From: Notolepis coatsorum
Lineage: Eukaryota; Chordata; Actinopteri; Aulopiformes; Paralepididae
Length of the DNA: 64,000 nt
Reading direction: 5' to 3'
Assembly: GCA_963971535.1 (NCBI GenBank)
Contig: OZ020592.1
Span: forward strand, 52,246,213-52,310,212
Shown here: positions 50,106 to 64,000 of the stretch, piece after piece
How positions within the stretch are numbered: the stretch's first letter is position 1
Layout of the letters: every line of letters starts with the position of its first letter
Made by a program: the position numbers and the translations under genes
The notes under the pieces: generated by a model
Database searches by the model: none
The model's input: the letters and a program-made list of their open reading frames with translations, nothing else
What the model was told of the DNA's origin: nothing

Positions 50106-51440
50106 AGGGGAGGGGAGGAGAAGAGATGAGAGGTCAATGGGGGGGACCATAGGAGAGGGGAGAGGAGAGAGTAGATGAGAGGAGAGGGGAGAGGAGAGAG
50201 TAGATGAGAGGACAGGGGAGAGGAGAGAGTAGATGAGAGGACAGAGGAGAGGAGAGAGTAGATGAGAGGAGAGAGTAGATGAGAGGACAGGGAAGAGGAG
50301 AGACTAGATGAGAGGAGAGGAGAGAGTAGATGAGAGGAGAGGAGAGAGTAGATGAGAGGACAGGGGAGAGGAGAGGAGAGAGTAGATGAGAGGAGAGGAG
50401 AGAGTAGATGAGAGGACAGGGAAGAGGAGAGACTAGATGAGAGGAGAGGAGAGAGGAGAGGAGAGGAGAGGAGAGAGTAGATGAGAGGAGAGGAGAGGGT
50501 AGATGAGAGGACAGGGGAGAGGAGAGACTAGATGAGAGGAGAGGGAAAAGGAGAGACTAGATGAGAGGACAGGGGAGAGTAGAGAGTAGATGAGAGGAGA
50601 GGGAAGAGGAGAGATGAGAGGACAGGGGAGAGTAGAGAGTAGATGAGAGGAGAGGAGAGAGGAGAGACTAGATGAGAGGAGAGGAGAGAGTAGATGAGAG
50701 GAGAGAGTAGATGAGAGGAGAGGAGAGAGTAGATGAGAGGACAGGGGAGAGGAGAGGAGAGAGTAGATGAGAGGACAGGGGAGAGGAGAGAGGAGATGAG
50801 AGGACAGGGGAGAGGAGAGAGGAGATGAGAGGACAGGGGAGAGTAGAGAGTAGATGAGAGGAGAGGGGAGAGGAGAGAGTAGATGAGAGGAGAGGAGAGA
50901 GTAGATGAGAGGACAGGGAAGAGGAGAGACTAGATGAGAGGAGAGGAGAGAGTAGATGAGGACATGGGAGAGGAGAGAGTAGATGAGAGGACAGGGGAGA
51001 GGAGAGAGGAGATGAGAGGAGAGGAGAGAGTAGATGAGAGGACAGGGGAGAGGAGAGAGGAGATGAGAGGAGAGGAGAGAGTAGATGAGAGGACAGGGAA
51101 GAGGAGAGACTAGATGAGAGGACAGGGGAGAGTAGAGAGTAGATGAGAGGACAGGGAAGAGGAGAGAGTAGATGAGAGGAGAGGAGAGAGTAGATGAGAG
51201 GACAGGGGAGAGGAGAGGAGAGAGTAGATGACAGGACAGGGGAGAGGAGAGAGTAGATGAGAGGACAGGGGAGAGGAGAGAGTAGATGAGAGGACGGGAG
51301 AGGAGAGAGTAGTTGAGAGGACAGGGGAGAGGAGAGAGTAGATGAGGACAGGGGAGAGGAGAGAGTAGATGAGGACAGGGGAGAGGAGAGAGTAGATGAG
51401 GACAGGGGAGAGGAGAGAGTAGATGAGGACAGGGGAGAAA
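50106..51440. repeat. Purine-only minisatellite (GGAGAGRGTAGATGAGAGG)n
   Basis: 1.3 kb built from 'GAGAGTAGATGAGAGGACAG' and 'GGGAGAGGAGAGA' modules of variable length, almost free of C and with T only in TAGATGA. Such strand asymmetry can favour triplex (H-DNA) structures. Its complementary strand gives a Ser/Leu/Pro-rich open frame of over 400 residues, which is a repeat by-product. Confidence 0.95.
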
Positions 51441-51677
51441 GCGAGGATAGGAATGGTGAGGAGGGGAGAGGAAAGGACAAAGGAGATGAAACAGAAAGCG
51501 AGGAGAGAGAGAATGCAGGAGATGAGGGGAGAGGAGATGGGGGGGGTTCTTGTGTGAGTTGGCAGGGTGACAACCTCCAGGGGCGAAGGCCAGTCGATAA
51601 TGAATGTATGAGTTTGGGGGTGGGGGTGGGAGAAGATACACACTCAACAGACACACTGAAGAGCGCCCATGTACAGT

Positions 51678-52530
<853 letters not shown>

Positions 52531-53395
52531 GTCCCTACTAGGGACTGTAATGCAACATTTGAAGCCCGAGCCCTGTCCAAGTGCTGAAAGACACAGCAGC
52601 AGCATGGGCTAAACTGGCTTATTTTATTTTTGATTTACAATATTCACAAGCTAAATGTTACACACACATACAGGGCGGGATATGCTGCAATTGCATAACG
52701 CTTTGTGTCGCTGCTTTGTAAATATGGGAAGGAAATTAATTAACTAGGCCAATAAAATGTTTTAAACTTAATTGAAGGCTATCTTGAATCTTCCTTGACA
52801 CACACACACAAAACAAATAGCCTACTCAATCACTATACAAACAAACAGAAATCAGCAATCACAAAACATTAAAAAAATATATAGAAAGATTTTGAGTTGC
52901 AACATGTGCAACGTTTATTATATAAGCCTTACTAAAGCAGACCAGGTCAGTGGCGGCCCCACACCACTTATAATAATAAATCAGAAATAATAATAAAATA
53001 TTTGCCTTATGGCGTTGGCCTACCTCTTTGAAGAAAGTCCGGCAACAGTCCAAAATCCAATAACAAAGAACTTTGCCATAACTAGGCTAATAATACATCA
53101 TCTTTGCCCATTCAGGGCAACAGTTAGGCCTAATGCCTGATTGGCCAACTTTTCCTGCCCCACCGAAGGCAAAAACAATAACCAATCACAGGCTGAGGGA
53201 GGTGTGTGTCACCTTGCGTAGTCATACATACGCTTCAACAAGGAGCATAGACTTATAGGACTAGCTCGCTCAGCCCAAAAGAGCAGGGAGCAGCCCAGCC
53301 TGACCGAGCCCAAATTATTTATTTAAAAACAAAGCCCTACCAGTCGGGTCAGGTCCTGTCGGGCTCGGCCAGGGATGCAGACCTCTAGTCCCTAC
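52531..53395. mobile_element. hAT-type element with 8-bp TSD
   Basis: GTCCCTAC is duplicated exactly at 52531-52538 and 53388-53395. The element begins 'TAGGGACTGTAATGC' and ends 'GATGCAGACCTCTA'; 'GAAGCCCGAGCCC' near the left and 'GGGCTCGGCC' near the right are sub-terminal inverted repeats. No transposase frame remains. Confidence 0.85.
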
Positions 53396-54548
<1,153 letters not shown>

Positions 54549-57500
54549 AGAGAGGGAGAGGCCTCCCCTCCCCTCCCTTCTCCTTCCATCCTGCCTTCCA
54601 CTGGTCTCTGAGACTGGCCCCGACCACGCCAGCACAACACAACACAACACAACACAGATCAGTGCACACACACATGTCTACACAGAAACATGCATACACA
54701 TGCATTATACACATACCATATGTCGGTTACATGCACATACACACATTTCTATGTGCGCACACATACAGACACACACACCTGTCCTCATTTCCCACCTTCA
54801 GTCCCCTCTGTCTCTGCTGCTTTGCAAGGACACATGTGTCAGCCTCCACCCTGATCCTACAGACAGGCCTAGAGGCTGACCGCTTACTATCTCAACTCCC
54901 TTTCCCCTTTCCAAGTCCATCCCACACACACACTGTATGTACACACATCCCATTGTTCCAAATTACTACCAATCCCAATTTCTCTTTTCTGACCTGAGCT
55001 ACTTACAAAGAATTCCCTGGATTCCCACAGGTCGCGAAGACGGAATTCCATGCTCCTTTCTGAGTGTGTGCAACTCTTCAAAGCAGTTGGTACAAAATCG
55101 TAACTAGATTATAGCACAATCATTCCATAGTTTCCCACTGCCGTGAATGTTACGAGACAACGATGATGTCACGGGAATGTTACCAGTTGATGATGATGTC
55201 ACAATGCCAGCAGAAGTGCTCCCTAAACTCCTATAGAGACACTGAGATGCTGTGCTTTAGCAAAAAAACAGATAACATACACCGGATATGACATCATACA
55301 GGAAGTGACATCAAATGGTAGGGTATATATAATGTAACAGGACGTCCTGTGAAAATGTGGGTAGATCGTTTTACTATAGAACTCTGGGGGGTAAAAAAAA
55401 AAAAAACATTCCATAAAAATAGGAACGACAGCTCTCAGACTTTTGCCCGTTCATATCCGTACGTAGCCCCACGACCACAGAGACCACTGCAGCACGTATA
55501 TAAAAGCAAGCCACAACTTGTACACACCATTACATTCAAGTACAAACGGCTCTATGCAGCAGAATCCCTGTCATTCCTACGACCTCTACTTGCTCCTGGT
55601 TTCAGCTGCTGAACGTGTCAACAAAGATGGATGCTGACCCATTGACAAATCCGCACACTGGATGAAAGCTCCCGTTAGCATTTCACGTTTTGGCGGATAA
55701 GGTCCTCCTCATCGAGCAAGTCCTGATGGACTTTATTGGTTAGGGTTTTTTTATCCGCTATTTTTTCCGTTGGATCGTGCGCAAACAAGCGCCCTCCTGA
55801 ATATCATGAACAGTTTGTCTGAGGCCCATACACTTCAGCTGCCTTGTTCCTAACGTGTGCCATAATGCTGTACAGTGGCGTTATGCACACACACAGGATG
55901 GGGTCACAAGGTCTTTTTATTTCATTTCTTTGTTCGTCTGTATTAGTACATTGCAATGTATGTCAATACCCCATCAATCCAATAGAATGTAATCTAGATA
56001 GCCCAGACATGGCATCAGTGTATTTTCCATTTTACGTAATAGGCCTAGTTACTATTACATGTGTAGACAACAGTAGTTCCATCAACAATTCATTTGGGGA
56101 ATCACTATATCTATTATTATTATTGAGTATGTCACTGTATTTACATCGTGTAGACTTTAGAGTGCTAAGAGCGCATTTTTGGGGTGCGTTTTAAAACGTA
56201 GTATCGCCGCCAGGGTTTCTCTTTGAGAGAGAGAGAGGAGGGGAGAGAGAGGGAGAGAGAGGGAGAGATGTGATGTGATTAGCTGGATGATGACCCGCAT
56301 CACTTAAAGTTTTCCACTGCTCGCACTAAAGAGTGCAATCAGTTCACTCGTGGCGTCCTACACGTCACCTCGCATAGCGCTCAGGAGCGAGTGGCCCGGG
56401 CCGTATCACTTGCCAAGACCGAAAACGCTTTAGCTACTGTAAGTTGTCATGTCATTAAAGGGAGAATCCACCCTAAAATATAATTCACGTGTTATTCCTA
56501 TAATGTTGTACAGCTCTGTTTTTTGATTTGTGACGATGACAAGACTAGTGATGATGTCATCAAGAGATAAATCTCCAAAACGGCTCCATAGACGTCAAAT
56601 AATGGAACAACTCCCAGGACACTATGACTAACCATGTTGATTTTACTGGGACATGAGGACACTATGATAGTAACCATGGTGCTTCTACTGGGATACGAGT
56701 ACACTTTATGATTTAGAGCTTTAAAACTCCAAAAAAGTGTCACTTGATAACATCACAATTTCAAGTCTTGATGCTCCGGTTTCCAACTTGGGAGACGGAC
56801 TTTAACAAGTTAATTTGGAATAACACATTTGGTTTTAGGTTGGATATTCCCTTTTTAACGGCACTATTTATTCTCTTTTGATATATCTATATACATACTG
56901 TATGAATATATACATGTATATATACATATTTAAGTGTTGACATATATGAATGTATGCGCAATGTGTCTATAATGCGTAGGTATTGTTAGTACATGTGTTA
57001 GTCGTTATATATCAACCATATTGTATTTGTGTATGACATCATAGGGTAATTGACTCTTACGTGGCTCTCTTTGCCATGTGTCGCCATGGCTTTCTACTTG
57101 TCTCTTTTCCACATGTTACACTCACGTCATTGCCTCTCTATTCGGTGCATTCAGGACATTTTCTTTCTTTTCTTTTTTTTGCCGGCGTGCGTTCATGAAG
57201 GACAAGGAGTTGGTGTAAGTTGATCTCACCGAGATCAATGGCTCGGGTTTTGTGGATAAGAGCGTATTGATTCTCTGACCCATTATGATCCAGGAGGAAA
57301 ACTGGGAGAGGCTAATATTATCGTCGGGAGGAGCCACATTTTTTTTTACAGCACAGTGAGAACAGAATTCTATTTGCACGGAATGTTTAGAATGCCCTTT
57401 TTGTCCTCCATGTTGGAAGAAACGGGGACCAGTAGTAGCCACTGTTGCATCATCAGTTCTCTAAATGATAATGGTGTGATCGCTCACCTCAAAGGGTTAA

Positions 57501-59690
57501 GCAGTAAGTCCTTATCCACTCTGAACTCTGACCTCCTACGCAGCCAGCACCAAGAAAACATAGCACTCAAATATATTTTAAATATTTGGACCAAACCCAG
57601 AAGTGTGCTCGATTCCTCTCATCCAAGTGATGTTTTCTCCTTTTGAGGTTGGCGAATTGTCCTGGAGAGACACATTGAGTGCACCTAAAGTGCTTTTAAA
57701 TATTTGGAGCCATTTTCAACTTAGACTTTCTTGTCCATTTCATACTTCGCTCTGTGGTCCATTCACACGCGACCTCATTACCAACCAGAATCACGCCAAA
57801 CCGCATAACAACTGAGTTCCTCCTGGTATATCAACGGGATAAGAAGACACTATATTCAAAACACACCACTTGACATTCGTGTGCAATCTAAAGGCCTCGA
57901 AATGTATACAACCCTAACAGCTACTGTAGATGTAGAGGGAAAGAGAGAGAGAAAAGCCTTTTTTACGCAGTGCACAAAGATTGTCTGTGCCAAGCGACCT
58001 GTTGTACAATAATCTGTTTACAAATGTTTATGCCTGGCTTTCTTGTCACATGGATGGACTGTGTTGATTTTTCTTGATATTTGTGTCTGCTCTGAAGTCC
58101 ATCCTCTGAAAACAGAAGAAGCAACAACTCAGTCTCTCTTCATCCTTTTCTATTTTTCTATCTTTATTTTTTCCTGCGACTAATTCCTTACAAAATGGTC
58201 AACGATGAGGGTATTTACTTTAGAGCATCAACTGCCTACACAACACTGCTTGTTGTCGGATGTCTTGACAGATTATGAGAAATTTTTACTCATCCTCCAT
58301 AAAGTTAACAACTCCTTGCAAGATAAGGGGCTAAAATATGGAGGAAACCAGCTCATATATCAAACACTCTTTTTATGTTTGTGAAGAGGACACACCTCTG
58401 CCCTTCTACTTGGCCACAGTTGAAGGAACGAGAAAGCTGCCAGTCTGAATCATAGGTATATAACGTTTAATAGGATAAAAGGCACTTTCCAAAGGTAGCC
58501 CACAACTAGGCTACAGTTACAACTGAGCATGCCCACTTCTTCACGCAACAGTACATTTTACTGTATAGCTACTGACCTCTCGGGAGGAAGTGACCGGTAG
58601 GCATTGAAACATCAGGGATGAGTTGGTTGAAGAGGTCAGTGTGCTCGTATTTACTACGGACGGTTTCACTGGAATCCTTTCGCTAGGGAACCGTTTGGAC
58701 CCAAATGTATTTCCTGTCAGTTATTGCATTAGCAAACATTGCAACAGGAAATTAACTTGTGTCCTTTTCTGAATGTTATTGTTGTCACTTTGAAACTGCC
58801 TATAAGCTCCTTTTCGACTGCGGGTCTACTACCTGTGAAAAGCCTATTGTCGTGTTAAAATACCCCCTTTTTTTGGTTTCTTGAAAAACGGAGAAACACT
58901 GCCATCTGCTGTGCAATGATTCCAGTGGTTTTGCACAAGTTGTGAGTTTATTGACAAGAAAACGGTAATTTTAATTTACGACAACTATGTTTACAAGGTT
59001 ATGAATAGCATATTTTAAGTGCCCACAGTTTAGTACAGCAAGATCCATAGATATTTAACCAAGGCACCCGGTGGGACTGTATTGTTGTCCAGAATGTGAC
59101 ACCCGTCTAATGTCGATGCCAAAACACACCACGGGTTTCCGTTGGTTAAAACGTGGCCCCAGCGTCATGTTCTAGGTAATGCTCATGGTACAGTTTGTGA
59201 TGTATTTGTCGAGAATGTCAAAATGTGACCTGCCGTTACTGTATATTGTTATATATACTGAGTATGTTAACGCGCACTGAGGCTATTGTGATCGCTATCG
59301 CTGCATTAATTAGCTGCTTTTCTTTTCTTTTAGTTAAGAGTGTAAAAATGACATGTTGTACTTTCTCTCCCCTCCCCCAGATATTGTTTGATTAACGTTC
59401 ATTTAGACGTCTTTTTTTAAGTTTAGACTTTTAAGTTTATGGTTATACTTCATAGGTTGATAATTTAACTAATAGATGATGATCTCTTATTGTTCTTGTA
59501 CTAAACACTGAACTGTGTCACCGCGGACGTGTCATTCTGACCTCCCTGACCCCTCTTTACCATTGACATAGCTTTTTAGGTGAGTTGCCCACAATGGTAG
59601 CCATTGTAGAGGGTCCCCCACTCCCTACACCTATATCCTGTACAAGTACTGCAGGATTTCCAAGGAGCTCTTGTGTCATGTCAAGGTACA

Positions 59691-59905
59691 GTAGTGTCTA
59701 GATCTGATCACCCGGGAAGGACGTCCTTAAATGTATCTGATTTTTAGGTGGCGGGGATGGTTATGGTAAGGGTTAAGGTAAGGGATAAGGTTTATAAGCA
59801 TGTTTTTAGGTGAACATTATGACGGGTTATGGCTTTGCAACTTAGTCAAAACGTGACTAGTGACTACCCATCAAAATGTCTGGGCGGTGGGATCTTGACA
59901 TTACC
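59691..59905. mobile_element. MITE related to the one at 29630
   Basis: 'GTAGTGTCTAGATC' on the left and 'GATCTTGACATTACC' on the right are inverted repeats, and the middle 'GGTTATGGTAAGGGTTAAGG' corresponds to the 'CCTTAACC' core of the 29.6-kb copy in opposite orientation. Confidence 0.65.
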
Positions 59906-60401
59906 ACGTCAACAGCAGGACTTGGAACTAGGGACGTTTACATCTGTAGGGACATCAAAGCCTCTACCTTCATTCTGGTTCGATCATTGACATTTTAACT
60001 TGCAGCAAGGAGTTTTAGCACAAAATGAAGCCACTGCCTGACTGGCTTGGACTCCACACACAACGCACACACCCACCCCAGTTGAACCTCCCACTGGTGT
60101 CACAAACATTTTGTGTTTATGTTAATGTACTGATGTCACTGAGGATGTTGTCGTCGGGTCGTGGATTTGGTTGTTTATGGGTTTTACTACGGGAAGAGAC
60201 ACCGTGACAGCATCCCACCTAAAGCCTTACACTGAAGATTGATTCTTTAGATCTATTTTTTTCCCTCACTTCACACAGCCGGAGGGCGAAGCTCCGCTTT
60301 GCAGAACGGAGACACGTGTTTGTGTTGAAGTGCAATTGATTTTAAAATCGCAACGTTATTTTTCTTACCTTGGAAGAAGTTGTTTCTTTCTTATGTTGTA
60401 C

Positions 60402-60407
60402 AATAAA
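60402..60407 (+). terminator. dusp3: Candidate polyadenylation signal of dusp3
   Basis: AATAAA in 'TTGTACAATAAATGGCTAAG', followed by T/GT-rich sequence within 60 bp ('TTTTTTGTTGACTCC'). Confidence 0.5.
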
Positions 60408-60425
60408 TGGCTAAGATGTTAACCT

Positions 60426-61974
60426 CTTTGTCGACGTCGTGGCACATTTTTTGTTGACTCCTCGAAAATGCATGTTTTTCCTCCACAAGAATGAAGAAGA
60501 CTATTATTATATTATTATTATTCTCATAAAATATCTTAAGACCCCGGATTTCTCTAATTACTATCTACCATGTCGGTTATCATGTAATGTACTATAATAT
60601 TCTCTTAATGCTTTTGGTTTCTCGGTTGGGTGCGTAAGACCATGAGAAGGGCTCATGTGTTAACATGGGGCAGCTGTACTTTGCATGACACCAGCCCATT
60701 ACCCTGATGTTGTTCCATTATGCTGCAAGCTATCCCTTCCCTTATTTGCCGTGATGGCTCAGAGTTGAGAAATGCACATGGCAGGGGGAAAAAAATCTAA
60801 ACATTTTCCAGCTATTTTCCTGAAACAAACAAAATGAACGAGGAGGGGATGCTTCATGTGGTCAAATCCTGCAACGTGACCTAAAGCGGAAATCTTGAGA
60901 GACAGACGTCTGTGTGATGATTTGAAAACAGGTCGTCATAAATAACGAGAGGAAATCCCTGTGTTTTCATTCCTAGGAGAGGAGGGAATATATGACTCCC
61001 TGCTTGGGCTTAGCTGAAACTGGAGGATTATAACCTTATTTTTCTACCGTTCTTGTATAAAAGGGAAAGTTATTTGCACTATAGTCTGTCTTTTTTTTAT
61101 ACATTTTTTAGTTCTTTGCTAATGTTTTTGATATTGGTACTAGTCCTTTTCTCATGTTGTGAAGGCCTGTCATTGGTGCACCATGTGTGGCCACTGGGTG
61201 GAGACAAACTCCCACCGAGGACCTGGTTGAACTGAGAGGATGATGGGGAGTGAGTGAGAGAAAGAAATAGTAGAGAGAGAGGGAGAGAGCTCCAAGTCTC
61301 CCAGATTTGATGTGAATGTTCTTTTATGTTTCACAAGGCCTGTAGATACACCTGGACCTGCAGATGGACCTGTCAAATAGGCTGATGTCCACCAGGACTA
61401 TTGAAAAGGCTCAAGTCATGTTAACCTGATTCTGCCTGAGTTACTCTCCCTACTTTCCACTTAGTATTTTCTCCCCTTGCAATTATTCCATCCCAGCTGT
61501 GTGGTCCCAGAGGGGCCCCAGTGAACCAGGGGCCTCCTCCCTACTCTGGCTCAATATGCGCTACAGACTTAAACTAGAAAGGTGCGCTCAGTGGAGCTCA
61601 ATATATATTTGTAATTTCTATGATGCATATCTGTTAGGATTGTGCCTGTATTCTCGAGGCGTTCCACAGGTTATGCTATTGGCCTACTTTGGTTTGCATT
61701 GTAAATTAATTGGCAAATAAAAATCCCTGCCTGCTATCAGAAATACTTGCTGAGGCCACAATGAGACATAAAAAGTCTCATTCAGGCAATCCAGTATCAG
61801 ATTAAAAGGACAGATCAATGTTCTCTGTATACTCTTTTGCCATATGTTGGGCCTCGCATTGAACAGGAACGTGCAACAGACTTCACAATGCAATGGTGTA
61901 GACTAGACATACGTTATGGAACATTAATGAGAGACATTACAACGGACCACAGTTGTCACAGGTATATCCATGAC
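60426..61974. other. Intergenic, no feature recognised
   Basis: Short frames only; no terminal repeats seen. Confidence 0.35.
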
Positions 61975-62311
61975 GCGTCTATACTTTCCGTAGCCGCATT
62001 TCTGGCAAGACGCTCTCTGATTGGCCGACGCCTGTTTCTACACTGGTTAAGCTTAGGCACTCTTTCGAAGTTGGTTAAGGTTAGAGTTTGTCTTAGAGCG
62101 TGACGGCAAGTTCTTTCGACGGTTAAGCGTAGGCACTCTTTCGAAGTTGGTTAAGGTTAGAGTTTGTCTTAGAGCATGGCGATAGAACGCCAGGTAGTTT
62201 GCAGGCTGTTCGACGCGGAAATGGGCAAAGACACAGCTCGTCACGCGATTGGGCAACAGTGGCCAATCAGAGAGCGTCTGCCAGAAATGCGGCTACGGAA
62301 AGTATAGACGC
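61975..62311. mobile_element. MITE with about 45-bp inverted ends, Mutator-like
   Basis: 'GCGTCTATACTTTCCGTAGC' and the following 'CGCATTTCTGGCA' return as the reverse complement at the right end, together with 'GCTCTCTGATTGGCC'. The first nine bases GCGTCTATA are the same as in the element at 45193. A direct duplication of 'GGCACTCTTTCGAAGTTGGT' lies inside (62055 and 62131). No clear target duplication was found. Confidence 0.82.
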
Positions 62312-62697
62312 ATGAATGTTGTACACAGGTGCCAGAGAGTTGTGTAGTATCGCCCTCTGGTGTGCAAAAGGTGTAACGTCACAGTGGATGTAATATTTCA
62401 ATGGAAAATTATGGAAATTAATACAAATAAAATACTTGTTGTAGTCCGATGTAAAATTATTCAATGATTCGGGTCATTGTTCTGCTGTGTGCAACGTTTC
62501 ATCCAAATTGGCCCTGTAGTTTGTGAGATTAGCTGGGGATAGACAGACATACAGTATTACGCACACCCTTTTTTTTCCAGATGAATTCAGTGTATGAAGA
62601 AAAAGTCAGAACTCTGACAATATCTATTTAGACGCAATTTTAGAATGCTAAAATAAAGGATTTATGTAGCCTACATGGTGAAGAAAACGTGGTATAT
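62312..62697. other. Intergenic, no feature recognised
   Basis: 'CGCCCTCTGGTGTGC' near 62351 is a weak reverse-strand CTCF-like word. Nothing else stands out. Confidence 0.3.
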
Positions 62698-63716
62698 TGA
62701 AATTCTTTATTCGGAATAACCCCTTGATGTAGCATCTCGTTTTCGAGGGGATCCTAACACAATACAGCGTATGTACATTTTCAGAGAAAGAAAAAAAACA
62801 CACAAAAAAACATTGGACATCGAAACAGTCTACAACAACAAAATCAACTGAGAAATGAAATTACAAAATAAGTAAATTATAAAAAAGAAACAGGACAAAC
62901 AAACAAAACAAAATCCAGCAAGGATAGGAATGGATCGTTACTTCGTACGAGATAAGTAATGAAAGTCATGATAGTATGCAATATATAAATGATAAAACTA
63001 AAAATAATAAACTAAAAATGATAACTAAAAACATGTACATGTACTATGGAAGTAAGAAGACAGCGCATTTTTTAATAAATAAAAAGATGAGATGGAACGA
63101 GTATTTGCAGGTAAGTTATTCCAATCAGAAGGGGCTTTGAACAAAAAGGCTTTCTTGGCTGTTGCTTTTGAGAGTGTTGAAAGTGTAGGTATGCAAAAAT
63201 AGAGTTGGCTAGAATGCCTTAAATAATAATTGGAATAATATGGAGTCAAGTATTGTTTTAGATATTGTGGATAATTAAGATGAATACATTTGAAAATAAA
63301 TTGTAACCAGTGGCGCTGTCTTCTTACAGTGGGAGAGGGCAAATTCAGTGTTTCATACATTAGACAGTGATGAGTTGTAAAAGGGCATCCAAGAGCAAAT
63401 CTGCATAATTTATTGTAAGATGTATTGAGAGGAATGAGATTTGTTTTGGATGCAACCTGGTAGACAATATCTGCATAATCCATAAGTGGCAAAATAAGTT
63501 GAATTACAAGCTTTTTTCTAACAGAAAGAGTTAAACAGTTTCTGGAGCGGTAGAGAATACCCACACTAAGATACATTTTTCTTACAATATGATCAATGTG
63601 ACACTTAAATGATAATTCAGAGTCAAGCCAAACACCCAAGTATTTTGTATGTTCGACTCTTTGCAAAGGTGTACCATCTAAACTATGAATAGCACATACA
63701 CGAGATTTGGCTTTAA
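62698..63716 (-). mobile_element. LINE family B, 3' part
   Basis: A 5'-truncated non-LTR retrotransposon on the minus strand. The 3' end is placed near 62698, where the minus strand reads 'CCGAATAAAGAATTTC'. It is a different family from the (TTGA)n-tailed LINEs. Confidence 0.78.
63025..63666 (-). CDS. LINE reverse transcriptase C-terminal region (partial)
   Basis: 213 residues beginning near 'EHTKYLGVWLDSELSFKCHI', the typical RT thumb entry of non-LTR elements, then 'LILPLMDYADIVYQ' and 'RRQRHWLQFIFKCIH' and a C-terminal 'SDWNNLPANTRSISSFYLLK'. The catalytic FADD region is absent because the copy is truncated upstream. The frame is unbroken. Confidence 0.85.
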   Translation of the reverse strand: MQRVEHTKYLGVWLDSELSFKCHIDHIVRKMYLSVGILYRSRNCLTLSVRKKLVIQLILPLMDYADIVYQVASKTNLIPLNTSYNKLCRFALGCPFTTHHCLMYETLNLPSPTVRRQRHWLQFIFKCIHLNYPQYLKQYLTPYYSNYYLRHSSQLYFCIPTLSTLSKATAKKAFLFKAPSDWNNLPANTRSISSFYLLKNALSSYFHSTCTCF

Positions 63717-64000
63717 ATTTGATGCACTGGGGGGTGGGGGGTGAACATTTCGGTGACCAAGACCATAATTGCCATGCATTTTCCTGCTATTTTCCAGATT
63801 AGCAACGAAACGGTTCGATCTGTGTCACCCATGTGGGGAAAAGTGTGATTTGAGCCAGCATGTGTAAACACAGTATACTGTATGTCACATATCATTAGCC
63901 TACGTCCATAGCTCCATATCCAGGGGTGTCTGATGGAGAAATATACCAGGAACAGGAGGGAGGGAGAGCTTGGGGTCAAGGACCGGCAAAGTAAAGTGTG
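63717..64000. other. Window edge, no feature recognised
   Basis: A poly-G-rich 'GGGGGGTGGGGGGTG' lies at the junction with the LINE. No gene is seen. Confidence 0.3.

Larger units (their letters stand above)
54549..60425 (+). other. dusp3: Probable dusp3 3' UTR
   Basis: From the stop codon to an AATAAA at 60402-60407 there is no coding exon or strong transposon apart from one MITE. CA-rich pieces occur at 54665-54780, a GA run at 56225-56270. Nearer, weaker signals could end the transcript earlier, so the length is uncertain. Confidence 0.5.

Noticed and set aside
57356..57815. Short frames in the region after dusp3
   Set aside because: No motif, no splice context; they lie in what is probably 3' UTR.

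Overview
The window looks like a stretch of ray-finned fish (teleost) chromosome. The only clear host gene is split into vertebrate-type exons with GT/AG introns. Almost everything else is repeat DNA of kinds typical of fish genomes: very long CA/TG runs, L2/CR1-type LINEs, tRNA-derived SINEs, and many hAT, piggyBac-like, Harbinger-like and Mutator-like elements. I cannot name the species. The density of dinucleotide repeats and poly-C/poly-G tracts is striking.

Host gene: the last two coding exons of a DUSP3 (VHR-type dual-specificity phosphatase) gene lie on the plus strand, at 33231-33463 and 54319-54548. They are separated by a 20.9 kb intron that is nearly all repeats. Exon 2 carries the general-acid Asp; exon 3 carries the HCREGYSRS catalytic loop and the stop codon. 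Exon 1 was not found and probably lies upstream of the window. A long 3' UTR probably runs to an AATAAA at 60402.

Layout: 0-5.7 kb holds LINE 3' ends, a 316-bp satellite, a 60-bp GC-rich minisatellite and a CA run. 6-12 kb holds hAT and other MITE-like elements. 12.9-20.2 kb is a complete, young LTR retroelement (LTRs differ at two bases plus one poly-C length) sitting inside a TG microsatellite. It has no recognisable gag or pol. Instead it carries, in sense orientation, a broken C2H2 zinc-finger coding segment followed by an Ig-like coding segment, which is the most unusual object in the window. 20.8-28.4 kb holds a SINE, a fold-back hAT MITE, a head-to-head element pair, a LINE copy with an insertion, and a hAT element. 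29.6-33.2 kb is a LINE reverse-transcriptase copy inside a MITE, then a hAT element ending just before DUSP3 exon 2. 33.6-37.9 kb is a second young, non-coding LTR element on the minus strand, starting 135 bp after exon 2. 38.2-43.8 kb is a nest of DNA transposons at least four deep. 45.2-46.1 kb is a Mutator-like element with a perfect 9-bp target duplication. 47.1-48.4 kb is a 33-copy 40-bp minisatellite, and 50.1-51.4 kb a purine-only minisatellite. After the DUSP3 3' end come a MITE with long terminal inverted repeats and the C-terminal part of another LINE.

All calls are from reading the sequence. Family names of transposons rest on target-site duplications, terminal repeats and protein motifs, not on database matches.
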